Assembly (NCBI GenBank): GCA_947384775.1
Contig: CANDIF010000001.1
Span: 57,976-121,975, forward strand
Direction of reading: 5' to 3'
Length of the DNA stretch: 64,000 bases
DNA from: an uncultured Clostridium sp.
Lineage (GTDB): Bacteria > Bacillota > Clostridia > TANB77 > CAG-508
Shown here: in pieces, positions 1 through 7,860 of the stretch
How positions within the stretch are numbered: the stretch's first letter is position 1
How the letters are laid out: each line of letters opens with the position of its first letter
The notes under the pieces: generated by a model
Database searches by the model: none
Told to the model about the DNA's origin: nothing
Seen by the model: the letters and a program-made list of their open reading frames with translations, nothing else
Made by a program: the position numbers and the translations under genes

Positions 1-92
1 TAATAATATTTGTAAGAACAAAATATAAAAGAACAATACAAAATTGTAACATTTTTGTAACAAAAACGTAATATAAAAACCAAAGAAAAGTA

Positions 93-121
93 TTGACTTT
101 TTTTTTGAAAGGTAGTATAAA
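93..121 (+). promoter_or_regulatory. SigA-type promoter of the IPNTG surface protein gene
   Basis: TTGACT at 93-98, a 17-bp spacer and TATAAA at 116-121. It lies 44 bases before the ATG at 165, so an in-frame start near 93 cannot be the true start. Confidence 0.75.
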
Positions 122-164
122 TAAAAAAGTATTACAAAAGTATAAAAATAAGGAGAGTTGTGAA

Positions 165-509
165 ATGGAAAGAAGAAAAGTTATAGTAAGTATTTTAGCA
201 TTAGTTGTGTTAATGTTTTCAACAACAAATGTATTTGCTGCAATTAACTGGAACGAAACAGAAGAAGATGATACTTTCAATATAGTTGTAGAGGACGAAA
301 ATAACAACAATAATAGAAATGTCAACAATAATAACCAAGCCGGAGGAAACCTAGTACAAAAAGATGAGATTAACCAAAATGTTGAAATCAAAAATGAAAA
401 TAAGACAATACCAAATACAGGAATTGAAGATTTACCTATTATAGCTATTGTAATTTGTATAGTTTCAGCAGTGATTGCATATACTCAAATTAGAAGATAC
501 AATGTTTAA
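165..509 (+). CDS. Small secreted, wall- or membrane-anchored Asn-rich protein with IPNTG sorting-like signal
   Basis: A 114-residue protein of unknown function. Seen: basic N-terminus, hydrophobic signal segment (about residues 5-22) ending near VFAA, an acidic then Asn-rich stretch (about 30-65), a sortase-like IPNTG motif near residue 83, one hydrophobic segment and a short tail with two adjacent arginines. This is the usual layout of an LPXTG-type wall-anchored protein, although the first residue of the motif is not Leu. The start is set by AGGAGAG at 151-157 before ATG 165. It has its own promoter and ends in a perfect bidirectional terminator shared with the convergent ylbJ. Anchoring by a sortase is inferred; none is encoded here. 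Confidence 0.7.
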   Translation: MERRKVIVSILALVVLMFSTTNVFAAINWNETEEDDTFNIVVEDENNNNNRNVNNNNQAGGNLVQKDEINQNVEIKNENKTIPNTGIEDLPIIAIVICIVSAVIAYTQIRRYNV

Positions 510-514
510 TAAAT

Positions 515-549
515 AAAAGAGTTACTTTAAAATCAAAAGTAACTCTTTT
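515..549. terminator. Bidirectional terminator between the surface protein gene and ylbJ
   Basis: Perfect 14-bp stem (AAAAGAGTTACTTT, 515-528, with its complement at 536-549) around a 7-base loop. A T-rich stretch follows on the + side and A-rich sequence on the other. Confidence 0.85.
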
Positions 550-559
550 GATTTTTTTA

Positions 560-1583
560 CTATAAAAGTAAAAAAGTATATAATAAAGCGATAATTCCTT
601 GTAAGAATTTTCCGATAAAATAAGGTTTGATAGAAATTTTAGCTTTTGAAGTTATACTTAAAGTTTGTAATAAAATAGAAATTCCTCCAAAACCAAGAAG
701 TAAGGATATTAGAGAAGTTTTTAAATAAATAGAAATATTGTTGATTTCAGCGAGGCAAAAAATCCCATTGGTAACTTCGATAAATCCTATAAGTAAGCAA
801 TTTAAACTAAAAGAAGACAATCCGAAAAATTTTAAACAGAGGTTCTAACAAAAAACTTATGAAGTATAGAATTCTACTATTAGAAAGCATACTAACTACA
901 ACCGAAAAAAATACTATAAAACCACCAATCATAACTGTAGAAACGACACCACTGTAAATACTTTTATACAGAATATCTCCGAGATTGCAAAAAGAAAGTT
1001 TTGCAGTTTCTTTATTTATATTTTTTTTCATATTTTTTATGCTCACTTTTGAATTTATTTTCCAAAATCTAAATATAAATCCTACAGTTAATGAGGCTAA
1101 TATATGTATAAGCAATAGTAAAAATCCAATTTTTACATCTAAGAAAATTCCTAAACCAACAGTGCCTATAATAAATAAAGGACCAGAATTATTTGTAAAG
1201 GCAATTAAACGTTCGGCTTCTATATCAGAACATAATCCATTTTCTTTTAAATTAGCAACAGTTTTAGCTCCTACAGGATATCCACTTATAATTCCTAAAA
1301 TTAATGCAAAAGCTCCCTCACCAGGAACATTAAACAAAGGTCTCATAATAGGATTTAATAAAGTTCCTATAATTGAAACAACATTAGTATGAGATAGAAG
1401 TTCTGTAGCTATAAAAAAAGGAAGTAAAGAAGGTAATACAGAAGAAGACCACATAGAAATTCCTTTCTTTGCAGAAGCTAAATTACTATTAGAAAATAAT
1501 AACAAAAATATAATGAAAACGCATATAGAAAAAGGGATAATAGCAGATTTTATTTTAAAAACAATAAATTTAAAATTTTTCAT
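560..1583 (-). CDS. ylbJ: Sporulation integral membrane protein YlbJ, read through a +1 CGGA recoding site
   Basis: Polytopic membrane protein of the YlbJ family, required in Bacillus for spore cortex formation. Seen: many hydrophobic segments and the Gly-rich motif ISGYPVGAK typical of these nucleoside-recognition-fold proteins. The start ATG at 1583 follows AAGGAGC. The gene is open from 1583 until CGG at 824-822, after which frame 0 hits a stop at 807. Dropping one C (TTT-C-GGA) joins it to the second frame (down to 560), giving 340 residues, a normal family length, with Gly254 at the junction. The second half has no start with its own RBS next to the junction. It is one of seven identical junctions in the window. 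Confidence 0.85.
821..824 (-). other. CGGA +1 recoding site in ylbJ
   Basis: Coding-strand context is ATT-TTT-CGG-ATT. The in-frame CGG is followed by A, and skipping the C gives GGA (Gly254) and an open frame to 560. The P-site codon is UUU, which could re-pair as UUC after slipping. Confidence 0.75.
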
Positions 1584-1649
1584 ATACAAGCTCCTTGATA
1601 TAAAATATATTAAAAATAAAAACAAATATGACTTTAAATTTAAAACATA

Positions 1650-1678
1650 TTGACTAAAAACTGCATATATAATATATT
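1650..1678 (+). promoter_or_regulatory. SigA-type promoter of murG
   Basis: TTGACT at 1650-1655, a 17-bp spacer and TATATT at 1673-1678, 30 bases before the murG ATG. Confidence 0.7.
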
Positions 1679-1707
1679 ATATATGTAAGAAAGGACTGGT
1701 AGTACAT

Positions 1708-2805
1708 ATGAGAGTAATAATTGCCGCTGCAGGAACAGGTGGGCATATTAATCCAGGAATAGCAATTGCAAATGAAATAAAGAAAAATGAACCTGATTCT
1801 GAAATTATTTTTATAGGAACAAATAATGGAATAGAAAGAGACTTAATCCCACGTGCAGGATATACTTTAAAGACATTAGATGCATATGGATTACAAAGAA
1901 AACCAAGTATTCAAAATCTAAGAAGAATGTATAGAACTTTAAAAAGCTACAAAAAAGCTAAAGAAATAGTAAAAGAATTTAAACCAGATATAATAATAGG
2001 AACAGGTGGTTATATATGTGGACCAGTAATTTCAGCAGGATTGAAGTATAATATTAAAACAACACTCCATGAAAGTAATGCATTCCCAGGAGTTGCAGTA
2101 AAATTATTATCTGGAAAAGTAAATACAGTAATGTTAGGCTTTGAAGATGCAAAAAAAAGATTACCAAAAGCACATAAAATAGTAGTAACAGGGACTCCTA
2201 GTAAGGTATATAAAATTAATTTATCAGAAAATAAAAAAAATGAACTAAAACAAAGCCTTGATATAAAAAATAATTTACCAATAGTTTTAGTTTTTGGAGG
2301 AAGCCAAGGAGCAGAATCTATAAATAATAGTTTAGTAGAAATAGTCAATAATAAACTAAACTCTAATTATCAATTAATATGGTCAGTTGGACAAAGTAAA
2401 TATGAAGATATAAAGAAACAACTTAATAATACTAATAATGTAAAGTTATTACCATATATATATAATATGGAAGAAATACTAAATTTAGCTGATATAGTAG
2501 TTGCAAGAAGTGGAGCTATGACAATAACAGAAGTAACAAGATGTCATAAACCAGCAATATTCATTCCATTTCCATATGCTACAGAGAATCATCAAGAATA
2601 TAATGCGAAAGTGTTGGCAAATATAGGTGCAGCAAAAATTATTTTAGACAAAGATTTAAAAGGTCAAATTTTAAACACTAATATAGTTGAAATAGTTCAA
2701 AATCAGAATAAAATGAATGAAATGGGATTCAAAGCAGCAAGTGTCGAAATAAAAAATGTAGAAGAAAAAATCTACAACGAAATAAGAAGTATTATAAATG
2801 AATAA
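1708..2805 (+). CDS. murG: UDP-GlcNAc:undecaprenyl-PP-MurNAc-pentapeptide GlcNAc transferase
   Basis: MurG adds GlcNAc to lipid I to make lipid II on the inner face of the membrane, the last cytoplasmic step of peptidoglycan precursor synthesis. Seen: the N-terminal loop GTGGHINPG (from residue 9), GTGGYICGP (about 97), HESNAFPG (about 122), the second-domain loop GGSQGA (about 197) and RSGAMTITE (about 268), in the order expected of the GT28 family. The 365-residue length is normal. ATG 1708 follows AGGACTGG. The next gene makes a UDP-sugar, perhaps the MurG donor. Confidence 0.96.
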   Translation: MRVIIAAAGTGGHINPGIAIANEIKKNEPDSEIIFIGTNNGIERDLIPRAGYTLKTLDAYGLQRKPSIQNLRRMYRTLKSYKKAKEIVKEFKPDIIIGTGGYICGPVISAGLKYNIKTTLHESNAFPGVAVKLLSGKVNTVMLGFEDAKKRLPKAHKIVVTGTPSKVYKINLSENKKNELKQSLDIKNNLPIVLVFGGSQGAESINNSLVEIVNNKLNSNYQLIWSVGQSKYEDIKKQLNNTNNVKLLPYIYNMEEILNLADIVVARSGAMTITEVTRCHKPAIFIPFPYATENHQEYNAKVLANIGAAKIILDKDLKGQILNTNIVEIVQNQNKMNEMGFKAASVEIKNVEEKIYNEIRSIINE

Positions 2806-2822
2806 GAGAAGTCTTTGCAAAA

Positions 2823-2852
2823 TTGGACAAAACAATTAAAATATGTTATAGT
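2823..2852 (+). promoter_or_regulatory. Promoter of the UDP-sugar pyrophosphorylase gene
   Basis: TTGGAC at 2823-2828, an 18-bp spacer and TATAGT at 2847-2852, 32 bases before ATG 2885. Confidence 0.5.
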
Positions 2853-2884
2853 ATTTTTCAGTGTGTTACAAGGAGGCATACACA

Positions 2885-4100
2885 ATGGACAAGATAGAAA
2901 AAGCTAAAAAAATACTAGAAGAGCAACATCAAATGCATATAGAAGTAAAAAATGAAGAAATAGCCGAACAAATATTAAATATAGATTTTGAACAACTTAA
3001 AAATTTATACAATACAGTTGATGAAGAAATAATATATGAAGATATAAAACCTGTAAAGGCAATAAATCCAGATAAAATGCCAGAGGAAAGAATTAAAGAA
3101 TATATAAATATAGGAGAGCAAAAAGTAAAAGAGAAAAAATTCGCAGTAGCAATAATGGCTGGTGGGCAAGGCTCTAGACTTCGGACATTATGGACCAAAA
3201 GGAACATTTAAAGTAAAAATTAATAACGAAGAAAAATATTTATTCCAAATAATAATGGAAAAAATGATAAAAGCAAAAGAAAAATATGGAGTTGAAATAC
3301 CATGCTATATAATGACTAGTCCAGAAAATAATAGCGAAACAGTTCATTTTTTAGAAGATATGAATTATTTTGGGTATTCTAAAAAATGTGTTAAATGTTT
3401 TATACAAGAAGAAATGCCATTATTAGATGAAAACGGGAAACTAATAATAGGAGAAGATGGAAAAATTAAATTAGCATCAGAAGGAAATGGTGGAATCTTT
3501 TATTCAATGAGAAAGAAAAGAATTCTTGACGAAATGAAAGAAAAAAACATTGAATGGGTTTTTATAGGTGCAGTAGATAATTTATTAGTAAAATATGTAG
3601 ATACATTACTATTGGGATTAGCAATTGAACAAAAAACAAATATTGCAACAAGAACAGTAATTAAAGCAAATCCACATGAAAAAGTTGGAGTTATATGTAA
3701 ACAAAAAAATAGGATAAAAGTTGTTGAATATACAGAAATTTCTGAAGAAATGCTAAAAGCTGTTGATGAGAATGGAGAAATGCTTTTTGGAGAATCACAT
3801 ATTATGTGTAATTTATTTAATATAAAAGCTATTGAAATAGCTAGCACAAATAAACTAAAATACCACGTGGCACATAAAAAGATAAATTATATAGAAAATG
3901 ATACACTAGTAGTACCAAAAAAAGAAAATTGTTATAAATTTGAGAAATTTATATTCGATAGCTTTGGATTATTTGACAATATAACAATTTTAAGAGGGAA
4001 AAGAGAAGAAGATTTTGCTCCAATCAAGAATGCAGATGGACCAGATAGCCCAGAAACTGCAGTAAAATTATATGAGGAATATATTTCAAAACAAGTATAA
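2885..4100 (+). CDS. UDPGP-type UDP-N-acetylhexosamine (or UDP-glucose) pyrophosphorylase, read through a +1 CGGA site
   Basis: Makes a UDP-sugar from UTP and a sugar 1-phosphate. Seen: the uridylyltransferase loop GGQGSRLG at about 93-100, then PKGTF, EGNGG (about 200) and a VVEYTE motif, as in eukaryote-type UAP1/UGP proteins. ATG 2885 follows AAGGAGG. Frame 0 runs to CTT-CGG-ACA at 3182 and stops nine codons later. Skipping the C gives CTT-GGA-CAT, which restores the last Gly of the nucleotide loop (residue 100) and an open frame to 4100, 404 residues in all. An internal ATG at 3162 is not a credible start because it would remove the loop. The choice of GlcNAc over Glc is inferred from EGNGG and the murG neighbour. 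Confidence 0.85.
3182..3185 (+). other. CGGA +1 recoding site in the UDP-sugar pyrophosphorylase gene
   Basis: Context AGA-CTT-CGG-ACA. The C-GGA reading restores the invariant Gly of the GxGxRLG nucleotide loop, so exactly one extra base lies here. CUU-CGG-A closely resembles the Ty1 CUU-AGG-C site. Confidence 0.8.
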
Positions 4101-4108
4101 ATATTCAT

Positions 4109-4139
4109 AAAAACACCTATAATACCAATAGGTGTTTTT
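4109..4139 (+). terminator. Terminator after the UDP-sugar pyrophosphorylase gene
   Basis: AAAAACACCTAT (4109-4120) pairs with ATAGGTGTTTTT (4128-4139), and the T-run ends the stem. The next gene starts at the very next base. Confidence 0.8.
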
Positions 4140-5003
4140 ATGTTATATGAAAAAAGTAAAATAGTCAATAGAATAAAAAATATATCTTTAATTTTGTTTA
4201 AAATTGTGTTTGGAACAATGCTTATGGCAATTGGAATAGATTTATTTTTAGTACCTAGTAAATTATCAACTGGAGGATTCTCTGGAATAGGAACAGTTTT
4301 ATATTATTTATGGAATATACCTGTAGGAACAACTACAATAATTTTAAACATTCCGCTTTTTATACTTGCATTTTTGAAACTAGGAAAAAAGTTTACAATT
4401 AAAACAATAATAGGAACTGCTTCATTATCATATTTTTTAAATGTATTTGAAAAAATAACACCACTTACAACTGATAAAGTTTTAGCTTTTATTTATGGTT
4501 CAATAGCAGTTGGAATAGGGACAGCAATTGTATTAAAAGCTAAAGGTTCTACTGGTGGCTCTGATTTACTTGCAAGTATTATAAGAGCATATAATAAAAA
4601 AATTAAAACAGGAACACTCATAATTGCATTAGACACAATAATTGTTGGAGTAAATGTTCTATTCTTTCGAGAAATTGAGATTGCTTTATACTCAGCTTTG
4701 GCAATATATATTATGGGAAAGATATTAGATATATTTTTTGAAGGTATAGATTTTGCAAAAATGATATTAATAATATCTCCAAAAGGAGAAGTAATATCAG
4801 AAAAGATAAGCAAAGAATTAGCAAGAGGTACAACAAAGATAAAGGGAATTGGAATGTATAAAAAAGAAAGTAGAAAAATTTTACTTTGTGTAGTATCCAG
4901 AAATGAAGTGAGACATGTAATGGGAATAATAGAAGAAACAGATAAAACTGCCTTTACAATAATAACAAACGCAAGAGAGGTTTATGGAAAAGGATTTAAA
5001 TAG
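4140..5003 (+). CDS. YitT family membrane protein with C-terminal DUF2179 domain
   Basis: A 287-residue protein with about five transmembrane segments in the first 200 residues, including the family-like stretch AIGIDLFLVP (about 30), LSTGGFSGIG and KGSTGGSDLL. A soluble C-terminal domain (about 215-287) matches the DUF2179 layout of YitT proteins, whose function is unknown. The start at 4140 fits family alignment, but it abuts the T-run of the upstream terminator and has no recognisable SD, so translation may depend on readthrough or a leaderless transcript. A later start would cut the first membrane helix. Confidence 0.8.
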   Translation: MLYEKSKIVNRIKNISLILFKIVFGTMLMAIGIDLFLVPSKLSTGGFSGIGTVLYYLWNIPVGTTTIILNIPLFILAFLKLGKKFTIKTIIGTASLSYFLNVFEKITPLTTDKVLAFIYGSIAVGIGTAIVLKAKGSTGGSDLLASIIRAYNKKIKTGTLIIALDTIIVGVNVLFFREIEIALYSALAIYIMGKILDIFFEGIDFAKMILIISPKGEVISEKISKELARGTTKIKGIGMYKKESRKILLCVVSRNEVRHVMGIIEETDKTAFTIITNAREVYGKGFK

Positions 5004-5019
5004 ATGTTTTATAAATATA

Positions 5020-5052
5020 GGGCAGCTGAAGAGATGAACTCTTCAGCTGCCC
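5020..5052. terminator. GC-rich hairpin 3' of the tandem-Hfq gene
   Basis: Perfect 14-bp stem (GGGCAGCTGAAGAG, 5020-5033, and complement 5039-5052) with a 5-base loop, lying between the ends of two convergent genes. The stem is far richer in GC than neighbouring terminators, matching the composition of the tandem-Hfq gene. Confidence 0.6.
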
Positions 5053-5117
5053 GGAGACTTTGCGATTATAAAAAGTATACTGATGAAACTAAAAGCAAAA
5101 CAAAATGTACACCGAAA

Positions 5118-5705
5118 TTAGTACTTCATATAGATGGTCGAAAGAGCATTTTTGTAGATAACGTTGGGAGAATCACCCTTGTATCGTATAAAAACGATTA
5201 CATTTTCGTCATGTGCCAAAATGATGCCGTGCTCTTGGTATCCGCCGATAGTGACAAGGGTCACACGTGAATGAGAATTGATGAATTTTGAAAGCCAATG
5301 CTCCTCTATATTCTCATTAATAATGCTGGGGGAATATGAATCAGGGAGAATGGCTTCAAAGTCAAAATTCTCATTTTCTACTGCTGCCGGACGAGTCTTG
5401 GCACATTTCTCAATCGTAGAGAGCGCCTGTTTGTACATTATGCAAATACCGTCATGAGGATCATGGACAAGGACAAGCACTTTGGGGTCGTGGGCACGAA
5501 TTTTCCCTTTTTCCTGGAATCCATTGGAAGTGAAAATTTTCACCAAAGATTGACTTTGGATATAGCTGTCAATCATGGAGATTTCATACCGATGGGGATT
5601 CGGAGCGGGGAAGGATTGTGCAACAGGCTGGGCTTCAGGCAGAGCTCTTTCTTGGAAAGCAGGGTTGCCTTTAGACCTGCGCTTGAGTCTTTGCATCTTG
5701 TTCAT
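5118..5705 (-). CDS. Tandem (two-domain) Hfq-like RNA-binding protein
   Basis: A 195-residue protein with two Sm/Hfq-like domains fused in one chain. Domain 1 (about 45-100) has a V-KIF-sNGF-e-GkI core and ends YKQALSTI. Domain 2 (about 135-195) has a VTL-GGY-eHGII core and ends YKNALSTI. Both endings match the Sm2 signature YKHAISTI of bacterial Hfq, an RNA chaperone that normally acts as a homohexamer of about 75-residue subunits. The first 40 residues are Pro/Ala-rich and basic. A consensus promoter and AGGAGA precede ATG 5705. Composition is clearly more GC-rich than its neighbours, and codon 39 is an in-frame CGG followed by U, unlike ordinary genes here. RNA binding is inferred from the family; transfer or domestication is possible. 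Confidence 0.75.
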   Translation of the reverse strand: MNKMQRLKRRSKGNPAFQERALPEAQPVAQSFPAPNPHRYEISMIDSYIQSQSLVKIFTSNGFQEKGKIRAHDPKVLVLVHDPHDGICIMYKQALSTIEKCAKTRPAAVENENFDFEAILPDSYSPSIINENIEEHWLSKFINSHSRVTLVTIGGYQEHGIILAHDENVIVFIRYKGDSPNVIYKNALSTIYMKY

Positions 5706-5729
5706 CTCTCTGGTCTCCTTTTATAAAAA

Positions 5730-5754
5730 GTGTTAGAGCAAAGCTGCTCTACAC
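5730..5754 (-). other. 5' leader hairpin of the tandem-Hfq gene
   Basis: Imperfect 10-bp stem (GTGTTAGAGCA with TGCTCTACAC) at the expected transcript start, between the promoter and AGGAGA. It could stabilise or regulate the mRNA. Confidence 0.5.
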
Positions 5755-5758
5755 TTTA

Positions 5759-5788
5759 ATTATACCATTTTTAGGAATTTTATGTCAA
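5759..5788 (-). promoter_or_regulatory. Consensus promoter of the tandem-Hfq gene
   Basis: On the minus strand, TTGACA (5788-5783), an 18-bp spacer and TATAAT (5764-5759). Both boxes match SigA consensus exactly. Confidence 0.8.
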
Positions 5789-5839
5789 ATAAAGACACAA
5801 AAATATCATAGAGAGTGTAAAATATTTAAACTAAAAGTA

Positions 5840-5868
5840 TTGACTTTACTTACAAAAATTGGTATACT
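5840..5868 (+). promoter_or_regulatory. SigA promoter of rpsB-tsf
   Basis: TTGACT at 5840-5845, a 17-bp spacer and TATACT at 5863-5868. The leader to ATG 5977 is about 100 bases and holds a CTTAAG inverted repeat that may be a regulatory leader. Confidence 0.7.
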
Positions 5869-5976
5869 ATTATAGTTAAAATTATGCACATAAAATATCA
5901 GCTTAAGATTGTGCTTATAAAAAGTGTTCTTAAGTGTTAAAGATTTTATGGAGGAAATAACAAGGAGGAATGAAAA

Positions 5977-6762
5977 ATGGCAGTAGTTGCAATGAAACAA
6001 TTACTTGAAGCAGGTGTACATTTCGGACACCAAACAAAAAGATGGGATCCTAAGATGGCTGAGTATATATATCAAGCTAGAAATGGTATCCATATTATCG
6101 ATTTACAAAAGACATCTAAAAAAATTGACGAAGCATATGCATTCGTAAAAGAAGTTTCTGAAGAAGGAAAAGAAATTCTATTCATAGGAACTAAAAAGCA
6201 AGCACAAGAATGTGTAAAAGAAGCAGCTGAAAAAAGCGGTATGTTCTATGTTGACCAAAGATGGTTAGGTGGAATGCTTACAAACTTTAAAACAATTAGA
6301 ACAAGAGTTGAAAGACTTAAAAAATTAGAAGCTATGGAAGAAGATGGAACTTTTGAAGTTTTACCTAAAAAAGAAGTTTCTAAATTAAGAAATGAAATGG
6401 AAAAATTACAAAAAAACCTAGGTGGAATTAAAGAAATGACAAGATTACCAGGAGCAATCTTTGTTGTAGATCCTAAAAATGAAAGAATAGCTGTTTTAGA
6501 AGCTAAAAAATTAGGAATTCCAGTTATAGGATTAGTAGATACAAACTGTAGTCCAGAAGATGTTGACTACCCAATTCCAGGAAATGACGATGCAATCCGT
6601 GCTGTAAAATTAATTACAGATGTTATGGCAAATGCAGTTATTGAAGGAAAACAAGGAGAAATCTTAGAAGCAAATCAAGAAGAAACTGTAGCAGAACAAG
6701 AAGTAACAGCTGAACCTACAAGTATAGAAGAAGTTGTTGCAAACGAAGAAAGTGCTGAATAA
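5977..6762 (+). CDS. rpsB: 30S ribosomal protein S2
   Basis: Small-subunit protein S2, which helps place S1 and the platform of the 30S subunit. Seen: [14 protein letters not shown] near the N-terminus, [10 protein letters not shown] (about 95-104), PGAIFVVDP and the C-terminal [12 protein letters not shown] stretch, all typical of S2. It has 261 residues, including a Glu-rich tail common in Firmicutes. AAGGAGG precedes ATG 5977. It forms the usual rpsB-tsf operon, separated from tsf by a hairpin. TTC-GGA at 6022 contains CGGA out of frame and causes no interruption. Confidence 0.98.
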   Translation: MAVVAMKQLLEAGVHFGHQTKRWDPKMAEYIYQARNGIHIIDLQKTSKKIDEAYAFVKEVSEEGKEILFIGTKKQAQECVKEAAEKSGMFYVDQRWLGGMLTNFKTIRTRVERLKKLEAMEEDGTFEVLPKKEVSKLRNEMEKLQKNLGGIKEMTRLPGAIFVVDPKNERIAVLEAKKLGIPVIGLVDTNCSPEDVDYPIPGNDDAIRAVKLITDVMANAVIEGKQGEILEANQEETVAEQEVTAEPTSIEEVVANEESAE

Positions 6763-6770
6763 TTTATACA

Positions 6771-6811
6771 AAATGTAGGGCTTGCTGACCTTAGGCAACC
6801 TGCATTTTGAA
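6771..6811 (+). promoter_or_regulatory. Intercistronic hairpin between rpsB and tsf
   Basis: AAAATGTAGG pairs with CCTGCATTTT (one G-U) around an 18-base loop. There is no T-run, so it more likely adjusts the S2/EF-Ts ratio by attenuation or processing than fully terminates. Confidence 0.5.
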
Positions 6812-6834
6812 AAATAGAAAAAGGGGGAACATGT

Positions 6835-7713
6835 ATGATAACAGCAAGTTTAGTAAAAGAGTTAAGAGAAAAAACAGGTGCAGGAATGATGGACTGCAAA
6901 AAAGTTTTAACAGAAACAGATGGAGATATGGAAAAAGCAGCTGAGTTATTAAGAGAAAGAGGAATAACAAAGGCAGCTAAAAAATCTGATAGAATAGCAG
7001 CAGAAGGGTTAGTATATTGCTACTTATCTGATGATAAAAAATTAGGTGTAGTTTTAGAAGTTAATGCAGAAACAGACTTCGTTGCAAAAAATGAAGAATT
7101 CAGAAAGTTTGTTGCAGATACAGCAGCTCACATAGCAGCTAAAAATCCAGCAACAGTAGAAGAATTATTAGAACAAACATCTACAGTAGATTCTACAAAA
7201 ACAATAAAAGACATCTTAACAGATAAAATAGCAACAATAGGAGAAAACATGACAATAAGAAGATTCGCTAGATATGAAACAGAAGGATTAGTTGAAACAT
7301 ATACACATGGTGATGGAAAAATAGGTGTAATGGTTGAATTTGCTCAAGGAACATCAGAAGTTGCAAAAGACGTATGTATGCAAATTGCAGCAGCAAAACC
7401 AGAATACTTAGATGAATCAGAAGTACCAGCAGATGTTGTAAACCATGAAATGGAAATCTTAAAAGCACAAGCTATGAATGAAGGAAAACCTGCAGAAATA
7501 GCAGAAAAAATGGTTAAAGGTAGAATTGGAAAATTCTATGCAGAAATCTGTTTAGTAAATCAAGCATTTGTAAAAAATCCTGATATAAAAATTTCAGAAT
7601 TATTAAAACAAAATAATGCAGAAATCAAGAGATTTGTAAGGTTTGAAAAAGGAGAAGGACTTCAAAAAAGAGAAGAAAATTTTGCAGAAGAAGTTGCAAA
7701 ACAAATGAAATAG
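6835..7713 (+). CDS. tsf: Translation elongation factor Ts
   Basis: EF-Ts is the guanine nucleotide exchange factor that recycles EF-Tu. Seen: the N-terminal UBA-like region with LREKTGAGMMDCKKVL (about 8-23) and the core motif ETDFVAKNEEF (about 81-91), both diagnostic. At 292 residues it is the usual Firmicute size. AAAGGGGG precedes ATG 6835. It is the second gene of the rpsB operon and ends at a strong terminator. Confidence 0.98.
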   Translation: MITASLVKELREKTGAGMMDCKKVLTETDGDMEKAAELLRERGITKAAKKSDRIAAEGLVYCYLSDDKKLGVVLEVNAETDFVAKNEEFRKFVADTAAHIAAKNPATVEELLEQTSTVDSTKTIKDILTDKIATIGENMTIRRFARYETEGLVETYTHGDGKIGVMVEFAQGTSEVAKDVCMQIAAAKPEYLDESEVPADVVNHEMEILKAQAMNEGKPAEIAEKMVKGRIGKFYAEICLVNQAFVKNPDIKISELLKQNNAEIKRFVRFEKGEGLQKREENFAEEVAKQMK

Positions 7714-7730
7714 TTACAAACAAAATCAAT

Positions 7731-7763
7731 TTAAAGACAGGTCCTTAAAGAGCCTGTCTTTAA
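7731..7763 (+). terminator. Terminator of the rpsB-tsf operon
   Basis: TTAAAGACAGG (7731-7741) pairs with CCTGTCTTTAA (7753-7763) around an 11-base loop. Confidence 0.75.
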
Positions 7764-7774
7764 ACCGTAAAAAA

Positions 7775-7827
7775 GTGTAAGTAATGAGAAGGCAAAAACA
7801 AAAAAGTTACTTTCTCAATGCTTACAC
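7775..7827 (+). other. Long hairpin upstream of typA
   Basis: GTGTAAG and GAGAA arms of 7775-7790 pair with TTCTC and CTTACAC of 7812-7827, with a 4-base internal mismatch. It lies in the typA leader just before the RBS and may be a 5' UTR structure. Confidence 0.5.
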
Positions 7828-7860
7828 TATAGCAATAATTTAGTTAAAGGGTGGATAAAA

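Noticed and set aside
985..1392. A 135-codon + strand frame opposite ylbJ
   Set aside because: Antisense shadow of a conserved membrane gene; same holds for the long antisense frames opposite typA, rho and the 740-residue gene.
3162..4100. Treating the second half of the pyrophosphorylase as a separate gene
   Set aside because: Its ATG lacks an SD and the product would miss the nucleotide-binding loop; the continuous +1 reading explains both halves.
5004..5270. An 88-codon open frame on the + strand after yitT
   Set aside because: It overlaps the tandem-Hfq gene and a GC-rich terminator hairpin, has no SD and no recognisable protein features.
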